Positions 21,310 through 32,393 of a DNA stretch of 64,000 nucleotides are shown piece after piece (positions within the stretch are counted from its first letter, which is position 1; the number at the start of each line of letters is the position of its first letter). The position numbers and the translations under genes are program-made. The stretch is from Jacaranda mimosifolia (taxonomy: Eukaryota; Streptophyta; Magnoliopsida; Lamiales; Bignoniaceae), in the NCBI GenBank assembly GCA_018894105.1, contig CM032131.1:18271578-18335577 (forward strand), in the 5' to 3' direction. The notes below the pieces were generated by a model that did not search any database, had not been told where the DNA came from, and was given only the letters and a program-made list of their open reading frames with translations.

Positions 21310-22308
21310 CAAAAGTTGCAAAAATGCTAAAAAATGGAGGATGTGCATCGATTTCACATACCTAACAAGGCCTGCCAAAGGGCTCTCTTTTCGCTCCCCA
21401 GGATAGATGCATTGGTAACCCCCATTATAGAATGCAAGATGTCGAGTTTCCTGAACACCTACTAGGTAAATAACTAGATTTGCCTAGTTCTAGAAGACTA
21501 GAAAAAGATGAGTTTCATAACGGCATGGTAGACTACTCTTGATAGTCATGGTAGACTATTTCTCCAAGTGAATGGAGGCAAAGCCCCCTAGAACACATAT
21601 CCAAAAAAAAAGTCATGAAGTTTATCCAAAAGAACATCATACACAGGTTCAGATTCCCCAAGCATTAGTCTCAGCAATGGAACCCAGTTCACATAAGCGA
21701 AAATTAGGGATTGGTACAAGGAGATACCCACCAAACAATTCTTTACATCTATAGCCTACCCACGAGCTAATGGATAAACCAAGGTCATGTATGGACCATA
21801 CTTCAACATTTAAAGATGCGACCAAGAAGCCAAAGAAGCCTAGGTGGATGAACTCCTCCTCATGCTATAGGCATACCGAACCATCCCTAAAATCTCTATA
21901 GGAGAATTACCGTTCAACTTAGAATATAGTGTGGAGACTATGCCCTAGTAGAGATAGGGGAAATTAGTTAAAAAAAGTAATGAAGTCTCCCAAAATTCAT
22001 GGGAGCTAATGACAAGCCTAGACCTATTCCCATAAGCAAGGAAGCAGCACATGCCCGGACAGAGATGTACAAAGCTAAGATGGAGAGGGCATACAACGCT
22101 AAGGTGCACCTAAGAAGTTTTCAAGTTGGAGATCTAGTAATAAGTAAAACAGAAGCTTCAAAACCCCATAGCAAATTGGATGCTAAATAGGTAGGACCTT
22201 ACAAGGTAATTGAGCTCACAAACTTAGATACTTACAAGTTGCAGACCATGGAAAGAAGTGAGGTACCCAAAACTTGGAACATCTCCAAACTAAAGAAATT
22301 GTATCCTT
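21310..22308 (+). pseudogene. pol: Third gypsy (Tat-like) pol relic with RT-integrase collapse
   Basis: An RT start (KWRMCIDFT, PGIDALV, FLNTY, about 21320-21480) runs to SFITAW at about 21527. Twenty bases later comes an integrase segment (VDYFSK*MEAKPP, about 21550). RT palm/thumb, RNase H and the integrase N terminus are missing. The integrase tail is well kept: MYKAKMERAYNAKVHLRSFQ, VGPYKVIEL and PKTWNISKLKKLYP, ending with TGA near 22308. The RT and integrase sequences place it close to Tat-1/Tat-2. Copies of CATGGTAGACTA flank the junction. Confidence 0.78.
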
Positions 22309-22548
22309 GAGGTGCAACAAGCTACCATCAGAACCATTCATTTACTTCAGTTTATATACTATGTTCTTCTCAAAATTTGAATTTGATATTTAGTAGATCT
22401 AGATTAGCACTTTGTTTTTTTTTTTTATGAATAAAGTCCACCCAATCTGGGAAACAATGAATATTACTTTAAAATTTAATAAAGCACTTTGATTCTTCAT
22501 GGATGCTTGTCTTAAATTACTGCAAGCTAACATCTCGTATGATAAACA

Positions 22549-22985
22549 TCTATACGATGAGACCCCCAAAAGGGCTCATAAAAAGCACTTTTATGTGATA
22601 AGTCCCCCAAGGGGGCTCACGAAACAACACTTAATGGTAAGACCCTAGCTATGTTCTGAGGTAAAAACTTCGGCTCATAGAATGACATCTTTGCTATAAG
22701 ACCTAAAGGGGCATGCTGAACTATATCTCTACAATAAGACCCCAAGGGGGCTTGTAGAAAGATGTTCACATTCTTGCTATAAGACCCCTAATAAGGGGGA
22801 TCATAAGAAATCATCTATGCTATAAGACCCCTAAGCAGGCTCGCAGGAAGACATTTCTCCTATATGATCCCTTAAGGGGGCTCTCAGAAAGACAACTCTG
22901 CTATAAGACCCCAAGGGGGCCACAAGAAAACCTCTCCACCATAAGACCCTTAAATGGGCTCCTAGAAAAACATATTTATGAGAGT
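22549..22985. repeat. Tandem repeat array downstream of the third gypsy relic
   Basis: About nine degenerate units of 40-60 bp built on TATAAGACCCCNAAGGGGGCTCATAGAAA. The CCCC(A)AAGGGGG core is itself a short inverted repeat. Position, just after the integrase stop, matches the arrays in Tat-1 and Tat-2. Confidence 0.8.
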
Positions 22986-23589
22986 CTCAAGGGCCACCTC
23001 AGTAAGTCTGATGTATTTCCTTTCAATTGCAGGACTTAAAACACACCATAGTTTAGCTCAAAAGCTTCCTTTCGAATGGATCGGAAATATTATCCTACCT
23101 TGGTAAGCATCTTATTGGAAAAATACATCATTAGGTCGTTGAGAGCATCTCCCTTGTAAGACTCGAGAGGCACATGGAAAGACATCCGTTTAATAAGACC
23201 TTATAAGGCATGTGAAAAAAACCATCTCACTATAAAACCCTAAGGGTGTGGAAACATGACAAAATGCAATTGGCATAAAATAATGATAAACTATAGTCGT
23301 TGAATGATAAAAACAAAAAAACTCAATAAGAAATTGCTTAAACATCTATAGCTTAAACATCTATAGCAAAAATGCGAAGTCTAACATCAAAATATTCAAA
23401 TTAAAAATGGCATCTAACTTACACTTGGCCATCAAAAGGGAAAAAATATTTAATTGGGAAAAAACAAAAGCAAAAATGTCCTCAGCAAAAATAGTAAATC
23501 AATGCTTGTAGCTAGTCTAACCATAATAGTTTGACCTATTACTAGCCGAAAGCTCGATCCGAGGGCAAAGTAATAAGAATAATTGAAAG

Positions 23590-25300
23590 AAAAAAGTTTT
23601 GATGAGACTTCTACTCAGTCCCTTGTGGAGCTGTGACAGCTTGGGCCTCCATTGCAGCCTTAGGGCTGACCTTTAAAGTTCCACCTATTGTTTGGTAAGG
23701 AAGTTGACAAGAATAGCATGTCCAGCAGCAACAAGTATTTCAAAGGGTACTACTTTGTACCACTAAGTATGTGGTAACAATCTTGAATAGTCTCCGAATA
23801 AATCATAGTGACCTCTATATTGATTGCCACAAAAAACTCATAAGATTCCTTGAACTCCTTTGTTACCTCCTCTTCATGGCAGATAAAAGACCTTTCCCTA
23901 TGGAGGGATCTAAAAACTTTCTCCTAATATTGACTTCCTTAGTGTACCACTCCCTCAATTGGTCCCTCATTTAACACCTTGTCAAGCTCCTCATTCTTTT
24001 GATCTTCTCTCCTAGGTGAGTCCCGCAGCCTCCTCCTTGAGTTGGGCTATCATAATTGTTGTCCTTTTTGTCTGGTGAGATATATACATCATCAAATTCA
24101 AAACCTATGCCAAAAGCAAATATGTGTTGAAACGACAATCTAGAATTACAAATGAGTAAAGAAGCAGAGCAAACTAAAAGAAAGAGTGAATGCTCACTCG
24201 CGCTAAGTCCCTAAAAGCAAGCTTCACTAGTTGCAAGGAAGAATAAATCTTTGACATACCCCAATTGAACTCATTGGCTCCATCTTGAAAATTGTGGATG
24301 TTGTGGATAGACTTGTAAATATCCCAGTGTAAGTCAATGCTGAAGCCCCTTCTTAATCTATAAGAGAACAACCCTTTTCCCTTACTAGAATAGTGAGAGC
24401 CTGGGGAACTAGTGGTAGAACAACTCGCTTTCTAGTTGCCCTTGAGATCGTTGGCTTAAAACCACCATCCATACTCTACTTAGAAGCTAAAGAGGAAGCA
24501 AAGGTCAAGACTCATCGAGAAATCTTTGTTGAGGACTTAGGCGCCAAGCAGTTAGGGTGAGCCCCAGCATTATGGCCACGAAGAAGGCTTTAGCTTAGAT
24601 CCTTTCCAAGCTTATCTTTTTTCTTGTCATATGTAATTAAACTGAGCTAGCTCAGTATACATAGAATGGAGGAAATACCAAATAAGCATAACTCTTAATG
24701 GAAAGACATGAATGTGAAGACAAATGCATGTACTAAAAAAACAAAATGCTAGCAGGAAATATATAAGAGACATCAAATGAAGAAGTAAACAACCCAATGT
24801 CTCTAAAGCATTCTCGAAGGTTGTACTCCTCTTAGATAGAAAAAGTAATATTTTCAAGGTCCTCGAGAAGATGGTACCCTACTCAAGAATCTATAGCATA
24901 GCCTAGGAAAGAATTGGAAAAAAGGCTCCTTTGATGTCTTTCTGATTATGAATAGAGGATGAAAATTATCTATGGATGGTGGATCACCAACTCTCTAAGA
25001 CAACACCGGAGCTCCACCAAGTGTAGAAATAAGTTTGGGAAAATTGACTCAAACATAGACCGTAACTCCCACCTACTCCTAACAATAAGAGATCAAAAAG
25101 AATAAAAAACAAATTATTGAAATAACTATTGAAAACAATGAAATCCCTAAAACAAGGTGAAATAAGACAATCCTCTAGGGAAGGAAACACGAAATCAAAC
25201 TCGTTAGAGAGACTAATCTTACATCTAAAAAGGTCCAACTTCTTCAGAGTGAGCGAACTAGACAAACTACTAATACTGGAGAAACTCTCTCTCATAAAAA
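23590..25300 (-). other. Possible antisense-gene relic of the third gypsy element
   Basis: Beyond the repeat array, minus-strand fragments (about 24371-24174 with LQLVKLAFRDLARVS; 24857-24627 with FENALETLGCLLLH; 25295-24984) lie in the order expected for the Tat antisense gene, but similarity is weak. The position is the main argument. Confidence 0.3.
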
Positions 25301-25379
25301 AATATATTGTCCTCGGCCTCTTTCTTGAAACGCACCCTCCATAGACTTAAACTCTAATATAAAGGACTTACTAGAAACT

Positions 25380-25800
25380 GATTTCCTAACTAAAGAATAG
25401 CAAATGTGCTTATGATGCGCAGCCACACAATGCAGAAAAATATGACAAGAAGCGTCCTTGACGCATTGATGTCCCGAGGAGGCGACCCCATGGACCCACA
25501 CGGCCAACCCCCATGTGGTTGTTCGAGGTATATGGTGACCTAACAATGGAGCTACCTAACCAACGCCTACCTAGGCAACAGTCCTATGAGCATGTGCCTT
25601 AGTGCTTAAGGTATAGGCCAGCAACATAAAGCAGGCTGCAGGCCTCCTTCAGTCGACTGCCACACTTCGACACCACTATCATATAGATCAATCGGTCGAC
25701 CGCCACACTTTGACACCACTATCATACGGATCAGTCCCATTACTATCATTGCCACCCCATACTTTTTCCCCAAGATTGGACTCATTTTCACACTATTTTC
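25380..25800. repeat. GC-richer LTR-like block with a two-copy internal repeat
   Basis: Contains two copies of CGACNGCCACACTTYGACACCACTATCATA (about 25654-25685 and 25699-25730) and GGTCGACC, resembling LTR sequence of the Tat-type elements. No partner LTR found in the window. Confidence 0.3.
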
Positions 25801-27085
25801 TCACTACCAAGTAGGATGATTCCTCCTAAAAGAAAACTTCCTAAAGTATGTTTCTCCCAAGTTTTAGCCAATGTAAGTGTTAAAAATGAGTAAAGAGAAG
25901 ATGCAAGACTAACCAAAGTTTGGAACTTATCATTGATCTTGCTAGCAATGAGAATAAGCTCCCAAAACTTGGGCAGTATATTGTAGCTAAGGCTTGTGGA
26001 GAATACAAGTCACTATAAAAGCACAAGCCCTGAAAAAGATAAATAAATAATTAATTAATCAATTAATTAATTAACTGAACATTAAATTAATCAAAATTAA
26101 ACCAAGACAATTAAAATAAAAAGTAAAGTTAATCATCATGGCAAGGTAAACTTAAAAATAACAGCCAAAATAAAAATTATACTTTTAATTTGAAAAAGGC
26201 AATTTTCAATTTAAAGTTGGGATGCTAGATGATATATCCCACTAAGACAAAGAAGCATAACAAAAATCTGCTCAATAAACAACCGAACAGGACTAATCAG
26301 AATAGTCAACCCATTTCTCGGGTAAAATCTCCCAACTATGCTCACTCAAGATAAATCCTCCAAGCTTCATGGGTCCTTGCCCATCAGGAATTCAATTAAT
26401 ATAACTTTTGCGCCCTAAAAGGAATCTAAGTGCTCATTTTTTAATTCGAATACTTTCTTTACGTGAGTGCATTCCCAAAGCAGAATCTCACTATTTAACA
26501 ATCTACGAAAATGATCTTATATTTGATTTCATATAACATTAGGATATTTGATATTTTGAATGAAAATTTTTGTGTTATTTCCTATGATTTCATGTTGATG
26601 ACGTTAGATTATTGTTGGTTATCTTGAGTCCAATGTCTAGTTAAGCCTGATTGCTTTAGTTTAGGATTAGTGTTTCTTGAATTGAGACCAAGAGGTGATA
26701 TTTGACAACTGACGTTTAGGGGGGAATCTTGTTCTAACCTATCCTTAAGACCTATACCTTACACCTTTTGCATAAGCACGTCGGTTTAGGATTGAGATAT
26801 TATAATCATTTATACTAGAAAGATCCTGTCGTTAATCTTTCGATAGACACATACTAGAAAGTGGTTGCACACTTGATACATCCTTAGCTAAAGATATCCA
26901 TGATTCACTTTTATTTTTCTTTTGTACATTAGGTTATGTTTTGTATTTTTCTTCCTTCAGGTCATTTTTTTTGGTTGTTTAGGTAGTATAAGCAAAGGAA
27001 GGTGGAGTAATCATCTCAATTTCTTGTGGATACAACTCCAATACTTGCTGGAACTATATTAAAATACACTCAAATACTTGCGATA
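25801..27085. other. Non-coding AT-rich stretch, probable retroelement debris
   Basis: Contains an (AATT)n-like tract at about 26040-26065. Just before the 27094 MITE, the segment at about 27030-27085 (GTGGATACAACTCCAATACT...CTTGCGATA) resembles LTR-end sequence of plant gypsy elements. No reading frame is convincing. Confidence 0.35.
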
Positions 27086-27093
27086 TGTGTATG

Positions 27094-27918
27094 TAGGGGT
27101 GTAAATGGATATTAAACGGATCGGATACACTGTTTTCATATTCGTATCCGTTTAACTTTTTGAATATTCGGATACGGATACGGATTTGATGGATATTTAA
27201 AAATAATATCCAAATTCGTATCCGTCGGATATCGGTTGGATTCGGATATATCCGTATTCAATTATAATTATTCAAATGCATTCATATTTTATTAAACTGA
27301 TCCATATTCGAATTATTATTTTATATTCATATTCGATGATAATTATTTAGATATCTATTTATGAATATCTAAATACGTGAATTTATGAACTTATAATAAA
27401 TACATATTTTAATTAATAGAAGAAACTATATAATTTCATTAAAACGAAAGTAATCAAACAAAGAACATAATTTTTAATTAATAATTGACTTTATAATTGA
27501 TTATTAGTAGTTATTAATAATAATAATAATAATAGCATTTAAGTATATTAATTATGAAGTCAACCAACAATAATTATGTTAATTAACTCTATTCTTCAAT
27601 TTTTTCTCTATATTACAATAATTTTTTAAATTTATTCTTTTTTCTTTCCAATTCTTCAATTATAATTATATATATACATATATGGATTATAAGATTTTTA
27701 TTGAAAAATATAAATAATATATTATTTAATAAATATATATTCGGATCGGATATTAAACGGATCGGATACGCATTTATCATATTCGTATCCATTTATAATC
27801 GGACATCTATTAATCGAATACGGATAATATCCGCTTTAAACGGATGCGGATAAAAGTTGTATAAACGAATACGAATGTGAACGGTAAACGAATTTTCGAA
27901 TATCTATTTACAGCCCTA
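27094..27918. mobile_element. hAT-type MITE (825 bp)
   Basis: Perfect 8-bp target duplications TGTGTATG at 27086-27093 and 27919-27926. Termini TAGGGGTGTAAATGGATA and, inward from the right, TAGGGCTGTAAATAGATA. Both subterminal regions are rich in GGATACGGAT/ATATCC motifs. No coding capacity. Confidence 0.92.
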
Positions 27919-27996
27919 TGTGTATGTTTGAGAAGTTGAATGTCATTGTCGCATTTTGAAAGATGAATGACTTTAAGGCTCCATTCAAAATAAACT

Positions 27997-28873
27997 TATG
28001 ATGCATGGATATGGAGACGACACAAACACATCAATACATTATATTTTAAAATTTTAGGATACAACACGGCACTAACACGGTTATCATAATATATATGATT
28101 ATATATACAAGTAATTATTAATCATATTAATGTATGTAATATAAAAATATATATCAAAGCAAAGTGAAAAAAAATCAACACTAAACATTAAATAAATATA
28201 TTTTAAATTTAAATAACTAACCAATCCCCTAAATAGGAATGAGTATTAAACTTCATGTAAATTATATAATGGAAATTTTCAATACAAAAAAAAAAGTAAT
28301 ATTAGTCATAAAAAAATAAGTGATAATGTAAAAATTACAACTAATAACATTTGAAAAGATTTATTCTTATCATTAAAGATTTGCCATCATTATCAATGGT
28401 GATAACATAAATACAATTTTTGCCACTATTAAACGTGTAAAAATTATTATTGGTGATAGAACAGTTTTTTTTTTGTTACTTATACACACACACACACACA
28501 TACATACACACACTTAGTGCCAAGTTTTCAATTATCACTTACTATTTTTTATAAATTTTCTTTTTTTCGTAGTGTGTCTAATAATCCAAATTTATTAGGG
28601 TATTATGATCATAGTGATTTTTTTTACTAACTTCATTTGTCATTTAAAATCTTTTAATATTATTTATTAGCCCTTAAATTTTGTAAAAGTTTAATAAAAA
28701 AAGTCGTCTCCGTGTCTTGGTTGTGTCGGACACAACTAAAGCCGTGTCGGATTTATTTTTATTTTTATTTTTGGATATTTTATTATCGTGTCCGACTTGT
28801 GTCGGGGTCGTGTTGTGTCCGATACATATCTGACATTGCACAAAGTGGTTTTATGGCGTGTCCGTTCATTATA
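27997..28873. mobile_element. Non-autonomous TIR element with 9-bp target duplication
   Basis: AAATAAACT occurs at 27988-27996 and 28875-28883. Inward termini are TATGATGCATGGATATGG and TATAATGAACGGACACGC (12 of 18 identical), followed on both sides by GACACGAC-type motifs. The 9-bp duplication suggests a MULE-like element; a diverged hAT is the alternative. A (CA)n tract lies at about 28483-28512. Confidence 0.6.
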
Positions 28874-28883
28874 GAAATAAACT

Positions 28884-29367
28884 AAACACAAAAAGAAATA
28901 ATCATCATATAAATTTTAACTAAATCACATAGATTCATTGGATATATTTTTGAGCAAAGTTGATTATAAAAGTTTTGAAGGCTTGAGACATGACTACTTA
29001 CTGTTATGTTTATTATAATGAATTCATTTTCAATTACTTCACCAAGTTTAATGAAATTGGGTGTAGGCATGGGTATATTATTCTTCTCATACATGGAATG
29101 GACTTATCTTTGATCCACCGGATTGATGCTTATTATCAATCCTTGTGAGAATTAATAAGGAAGCCGCCCCCATCCCATGGCTTTAACACGCCCTCCCTCT
29201 ACAAAATGAACTCAACAGAAAAAGAGGAGAGGGGTGCATATTTCTTTCTTGAAAAAATAGTTGAAGTTCAAAATTCATCTATGAACGCTTAACAACAAAA
29301 GGAGAAATAATAAATAAATAAATTAGAATTCGTAATATAGTATATTATATATTAAAGAGGTTACTAG
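28884..29367. other. AT-rich spacer upstream of tRNA-Tyr
   Basis: No gene seen. AT-rich up to the tRNA, as is common upstream of plant tRNA genes. Confidence 0.5.
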
Positions 29368-29453
29368 CCGACCTTAGCTCAGTTGGTAGAGCGGAGGACT
29401 GTAGTTGTCTTTCAGCAATCCTTAGGTCGCTGGTTCGAATCCGGAAGGTCGGA
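29368..29453 (+). tRNA. tRNA-Tyr (GUA) with 13-nt intron
   Basis: A full cloverleaf can be read. Acceptor CCGACCTT pairs with AAGGTCGG (29445-29452), discriminator A at 29453. A-box TAGCTCAGTTGG and B-box GGTTCGAATCC are present. The anticodon loop is CTGTAG + intron + A with anticodon GTA at 29401-29403; the intron TTGTCTTTCAGCA is 29405-29417, after position 37 as in other nuclear plant tRNA-Tyr genes. The sequence matches the plant nuclear type, so it is likely functional. Confidence 0.95.
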
Positions 29454-29459
29454 TATATC

Positions 29460-29463
29460 TTTT
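29460..29463 (+). terminator. RNA polymerase III T-run
   Basis: TTTT seven bases after the mature tRNA 3' end (29453). Confidence 0.6.
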
Positions 29464-29603
29464 CTTGCCCTTTTATCTCTTGCTTATTGTCATTCTTTTT
29501 ATCAATTGAGCCCGGACAAAGTGCATAACCCGCTCCTCCTTATTCTAAATAGCCACTACTGCATCAACGGCGGCGCCACCTCTCTTCAACCGCCAACATC
29601 GTC

Positions 29604-30767
29604 ATGGTTCTTCCCCACCTCCTCTCCAAAACCCCCTTAATCCCTTCTAAACTGTTTTACATTTTCTCTCCCGCCTCCCTCTTCTCCACCTCCTTCCTCA
29701 TCACCAAAATCCCCAAGAAATTTAAGAAAAAGCGCAAGAAAAAGGAAAGCCCCCGAACCAAACTGGTTCAAACCCAACCTAATCTCATTCCCCACTTCGA
29801 AAGCATCCTCCTCAGAGATGCCCATTTCAGATTCCTCACCAAAACCAAAGAATACCTCTCCAAACAGCCCCTCCAAGTCCTCCGCCTCGATGATGCCGGG
29901 AAACTCCACCAACAGCTAGGCTTCCCCCGGGGCCGCAAAGTTCTGAAATCTATCCTCCGCCACCCTCTCATTTTCCAAACGTATCGCCATTCCGACAACA
30001 AAATGTGGTTCGGGTTTACTGATTTCGTGGACATTTTGTTGCGAACTGAACGGGACATTGTGAACGAATTGGAGGGACAAAGGGTTGATGTTGTCCGAAA
30101 GTTATTGATGATGTCCGCAAATAAAAGGATACCCTTGAGTAAAATTTATCACAACAGGCTCTTGTTTGGCGTCCCGGAGGATTTTAGGGATAGGGTCGCA
30201 AAGTACCCTGATTATTTTAAGGTAGTTGTGGAGGATGATGGGAAGCGAGTGCTTGAGCTAGTTAACTGGGAAAGTTCGCTAGCGGTGAGTGCTTTGGAGA
30301 AGGAATTTTTGGTTGATGAGGATAAGGTGAAAAGGGCATTTAAATTTCCGATGAAACATGGTAAGGCATTGGAGTTGGATATGGAGGATGAGAGAAAGTT
30401 GAACATTTTGAGTACATTGCCTTTGGTGTCACCTTATTCTGATGGGAGTAAGTCGGATTTGTGGACGTTGGAGGCGGAGAAGTACAGGGTGGGAATTATT
30501 CATGAATTCCTGAGCTTGACATTGGAGAAGAGGGCATATATACATAACATAGTAGAGTTCAAGGAGGAGTTTAGTCTCACGAAACATACATATCAGATGC
30601 TTCTGAAGCAGCCTCGGACATTTTATCTGGCTGGTACTGAGATGAATTGGTGTGTGTTTCTAAAGGATGCTTATGGTGAAGATGGGGAGCTCATCAATAA
30701 GGATCCGCAAGTGGTGTTCAATGAAAAACTTTATAAATATGCAGACATGCAAGAATTGGAGTCGTAG
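29604..30767 (+). CDS. PORR-domain organelle RNA-binding protein (WTF1-like family)
   Basis: An intact, intronless frame of 387 codons. The N terminus (MVLPHLLSKTPLIPSKLFYI...) is rich in Ser/Leu with few acids, like an organelle targeting presequence, probably mitochondrial. A basic KKFKKKRKKK stretch follows at about residues 38-48. The rest, from about residue 65 (HFESILLRDAHFRFLTKTKEYL), is a plant organelle RNA recognition (PORR) domain: PRGRKVLKSILRHPLIFQTY, LLMMSANKRIPLSKIYHNR, FGVPEDFRDRVAKYPDYFKV, and a C-terminal LKQPRTFYLAGTEMNW motif. Characterised family members bind organellar introns and promote splicing; which transcript this one serves cannot be read here. It lies 150 bp downstream of tRNA-Tyr on the same strand and would be transcribed by a different polymerase. 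Confidence 0.93.
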   Translation: MVLPHLLSKTPLIPSKLFYIFSPASLFSTSFLITKIPKKFKKKRKKKESPRTKLVQTQPNLIPHFESILLRDAHFRFLTKTKEYLSKQPLQVLRLDDAGKLHQQLGFPRGRKVLKSILRHPLIFQTYRHSDNKMWFGFTDFVDILLRTERDIVNELEGQRVDVVRKLLMMSANKRIPLSKIYHNRLLFGVPEDFRDRVAKYPDYFKVVVEDDGKRVLELVNWESSLAVSALEKEFLVDEDKVKRAFKFPMKHGKALELDMEDERKLNILSTLPLVSPYSDGSKSDLWTLEAEKYRVGIIHEFLSLTLEKRAYIHNIVEFKEEFSLTKHTYQMLLKQPRTFYLAGTEMNWCVFLKDAYGEDGELINKDPQVVFNEKLYKYADMQELES

Positions 30768-32385
30768 TTGGATTGTAATACTGAATAGAAATGACCTGCA
30801 AAATGGGGATAGAGTGTGCTGTGTAATCAAATTTTTGAAGAGTAGATTGATGAGAGAGATTCAACAAGAGGCGGCCCTACGTAAATATTTGAAAAAGTTG
30901 AGTAGGAAAGCGACCATGCATTGCTGTCAGTTCAGTGAAATACGTGCTCATATGTTACAATGGTTGTAGAAATCTGCTTCTTTTATCAGTTATTACCTTT
31001 TTACGTTAATGTGGAAATCTGCTAGCCATTAATGAAACTGCTTATTTATTGATGAAAATCATTTCTTTTGTGCTTACCAATATGGGATCCGTTGCTGATT
31101 GTCTGCTCAGACTTGTACTGGAGTAAAAAGGAAACTAATATGTTATCTTTTATATGGTTTTATAAGCAGATATCCATTTCTTATTGTTGTTACTGGCACA
31201 GCACTTAAGTATGCTGCAAGACCGGATATCTTTCAGAAGATCGTTCCTGTAATATTCATTGGAGTGTGATCATATGCAGTTGAAGTCCTTTTTCCCTTGC
31301 CAGAGAGATAAATAGGCTAGCTGTCTTCAGCTGGTACGGCTTGGTCTTTTATAACCTAAAACATATTTCTGTGCATCTTGAAGGATATGAGGACCTTAAG
31401 CTGCTAGAGTTATTTCTTTCTTGTGCCTATAACTTTTAGGTGGTAGACAACCATTTTTGTATGAAATCGATGTAATCTCTGAATTCAGAGGAGATTATAT
31501 ATCAAAAAGGGTGACTAATTTGATATTCACTTCATGCACAGATAGTCTCAACTTAATCTGCGTTATTCTACTCTCTAAACCTTCAGTTCACTTTCCAGTT
31601 GTTTTAGTGGCTTAGAGGGATTTACTTATTGCTGGATATTCATGCATAGATATATTAGTTTTAGAAAACAAGTTGTGCTAACTTCTGTCAAATTAGTTAT
31701 GATTAATCTAATTTTGGTAAGGGTATATGAACAAATCTAATGAGAGATGCTCCTTTAGTTGTTAGTTGTTTTTGTAGCCTCTCTCTGATCTCTGTCAGGT
31801 TTCTTGTTGTATTTGTAATATTTCATTATTATCGAGTTGCATTTCTTGGATTTTGGTAGACGGATCCCTTTTGCGACCTATATATTATATTAGATATGCT
31901 GTGCTTGGAAAAAGAATAAACATGAGGAAATGAGGGAGGGAGCGACATCAGTTTCCTTAGACATAAGAGTTGAGTCTGGTCTAGTCTGTTTATACTGCTG
32001 GTCAGACTTAAAACTGTATCCGGAGCTACTCTGTTTAAAGTAGCAGATGGCTTCCTTCCTCTTGACATTTTGTGCAGTTACTAAGAAATTGCTTGTTGTG
32101 TGACATATGATGAGTTTTTATCAGAAAGATATCTCATATCTGTTTGTATGCCGCCATCGGCCATACCCTCTTTGATTGAGAATACAACTACTGCATCATC
32201 CATCATCCATCATCCATCATCCATCATCCATCTTCATTTAATTTATGTTAGGCTAGAAGCTAGATGTGGATGTGGATGTGGTTATGTTAAATTGCCAGAA
32301 ATCGAGCAGACACTACGATAGATGATGCCTCAGTTATTATAACGTATAATGTTTTAATTTTTGTAACAGAGTCAAAATTATGGTG
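30768..32385. other. 3' flank of the PORR gene, no further gene
   Basis: The first 200-400 bp are probably 3' UTR. A short (CATCATC)n tract of about six 7-bp units is at 32193-32232. ORFs here are short and lack coding character. Confidence 0.5.
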
Positions 32386-32393
32386 TGCAAAAA

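Noticed and set aside
22549..22985. Regular direct repeats considered as CRISPR-like
   Set aside because: Units are contiguous and degenerate, with no unique spacers, and lie in a plant retroelement. The same applies to the other arrays.
28483..28512. (CA)n tract as a regulatory element
   Set aside because: Simple microsatellite inside a non-autonomous transposon; nothing else supports regulation.
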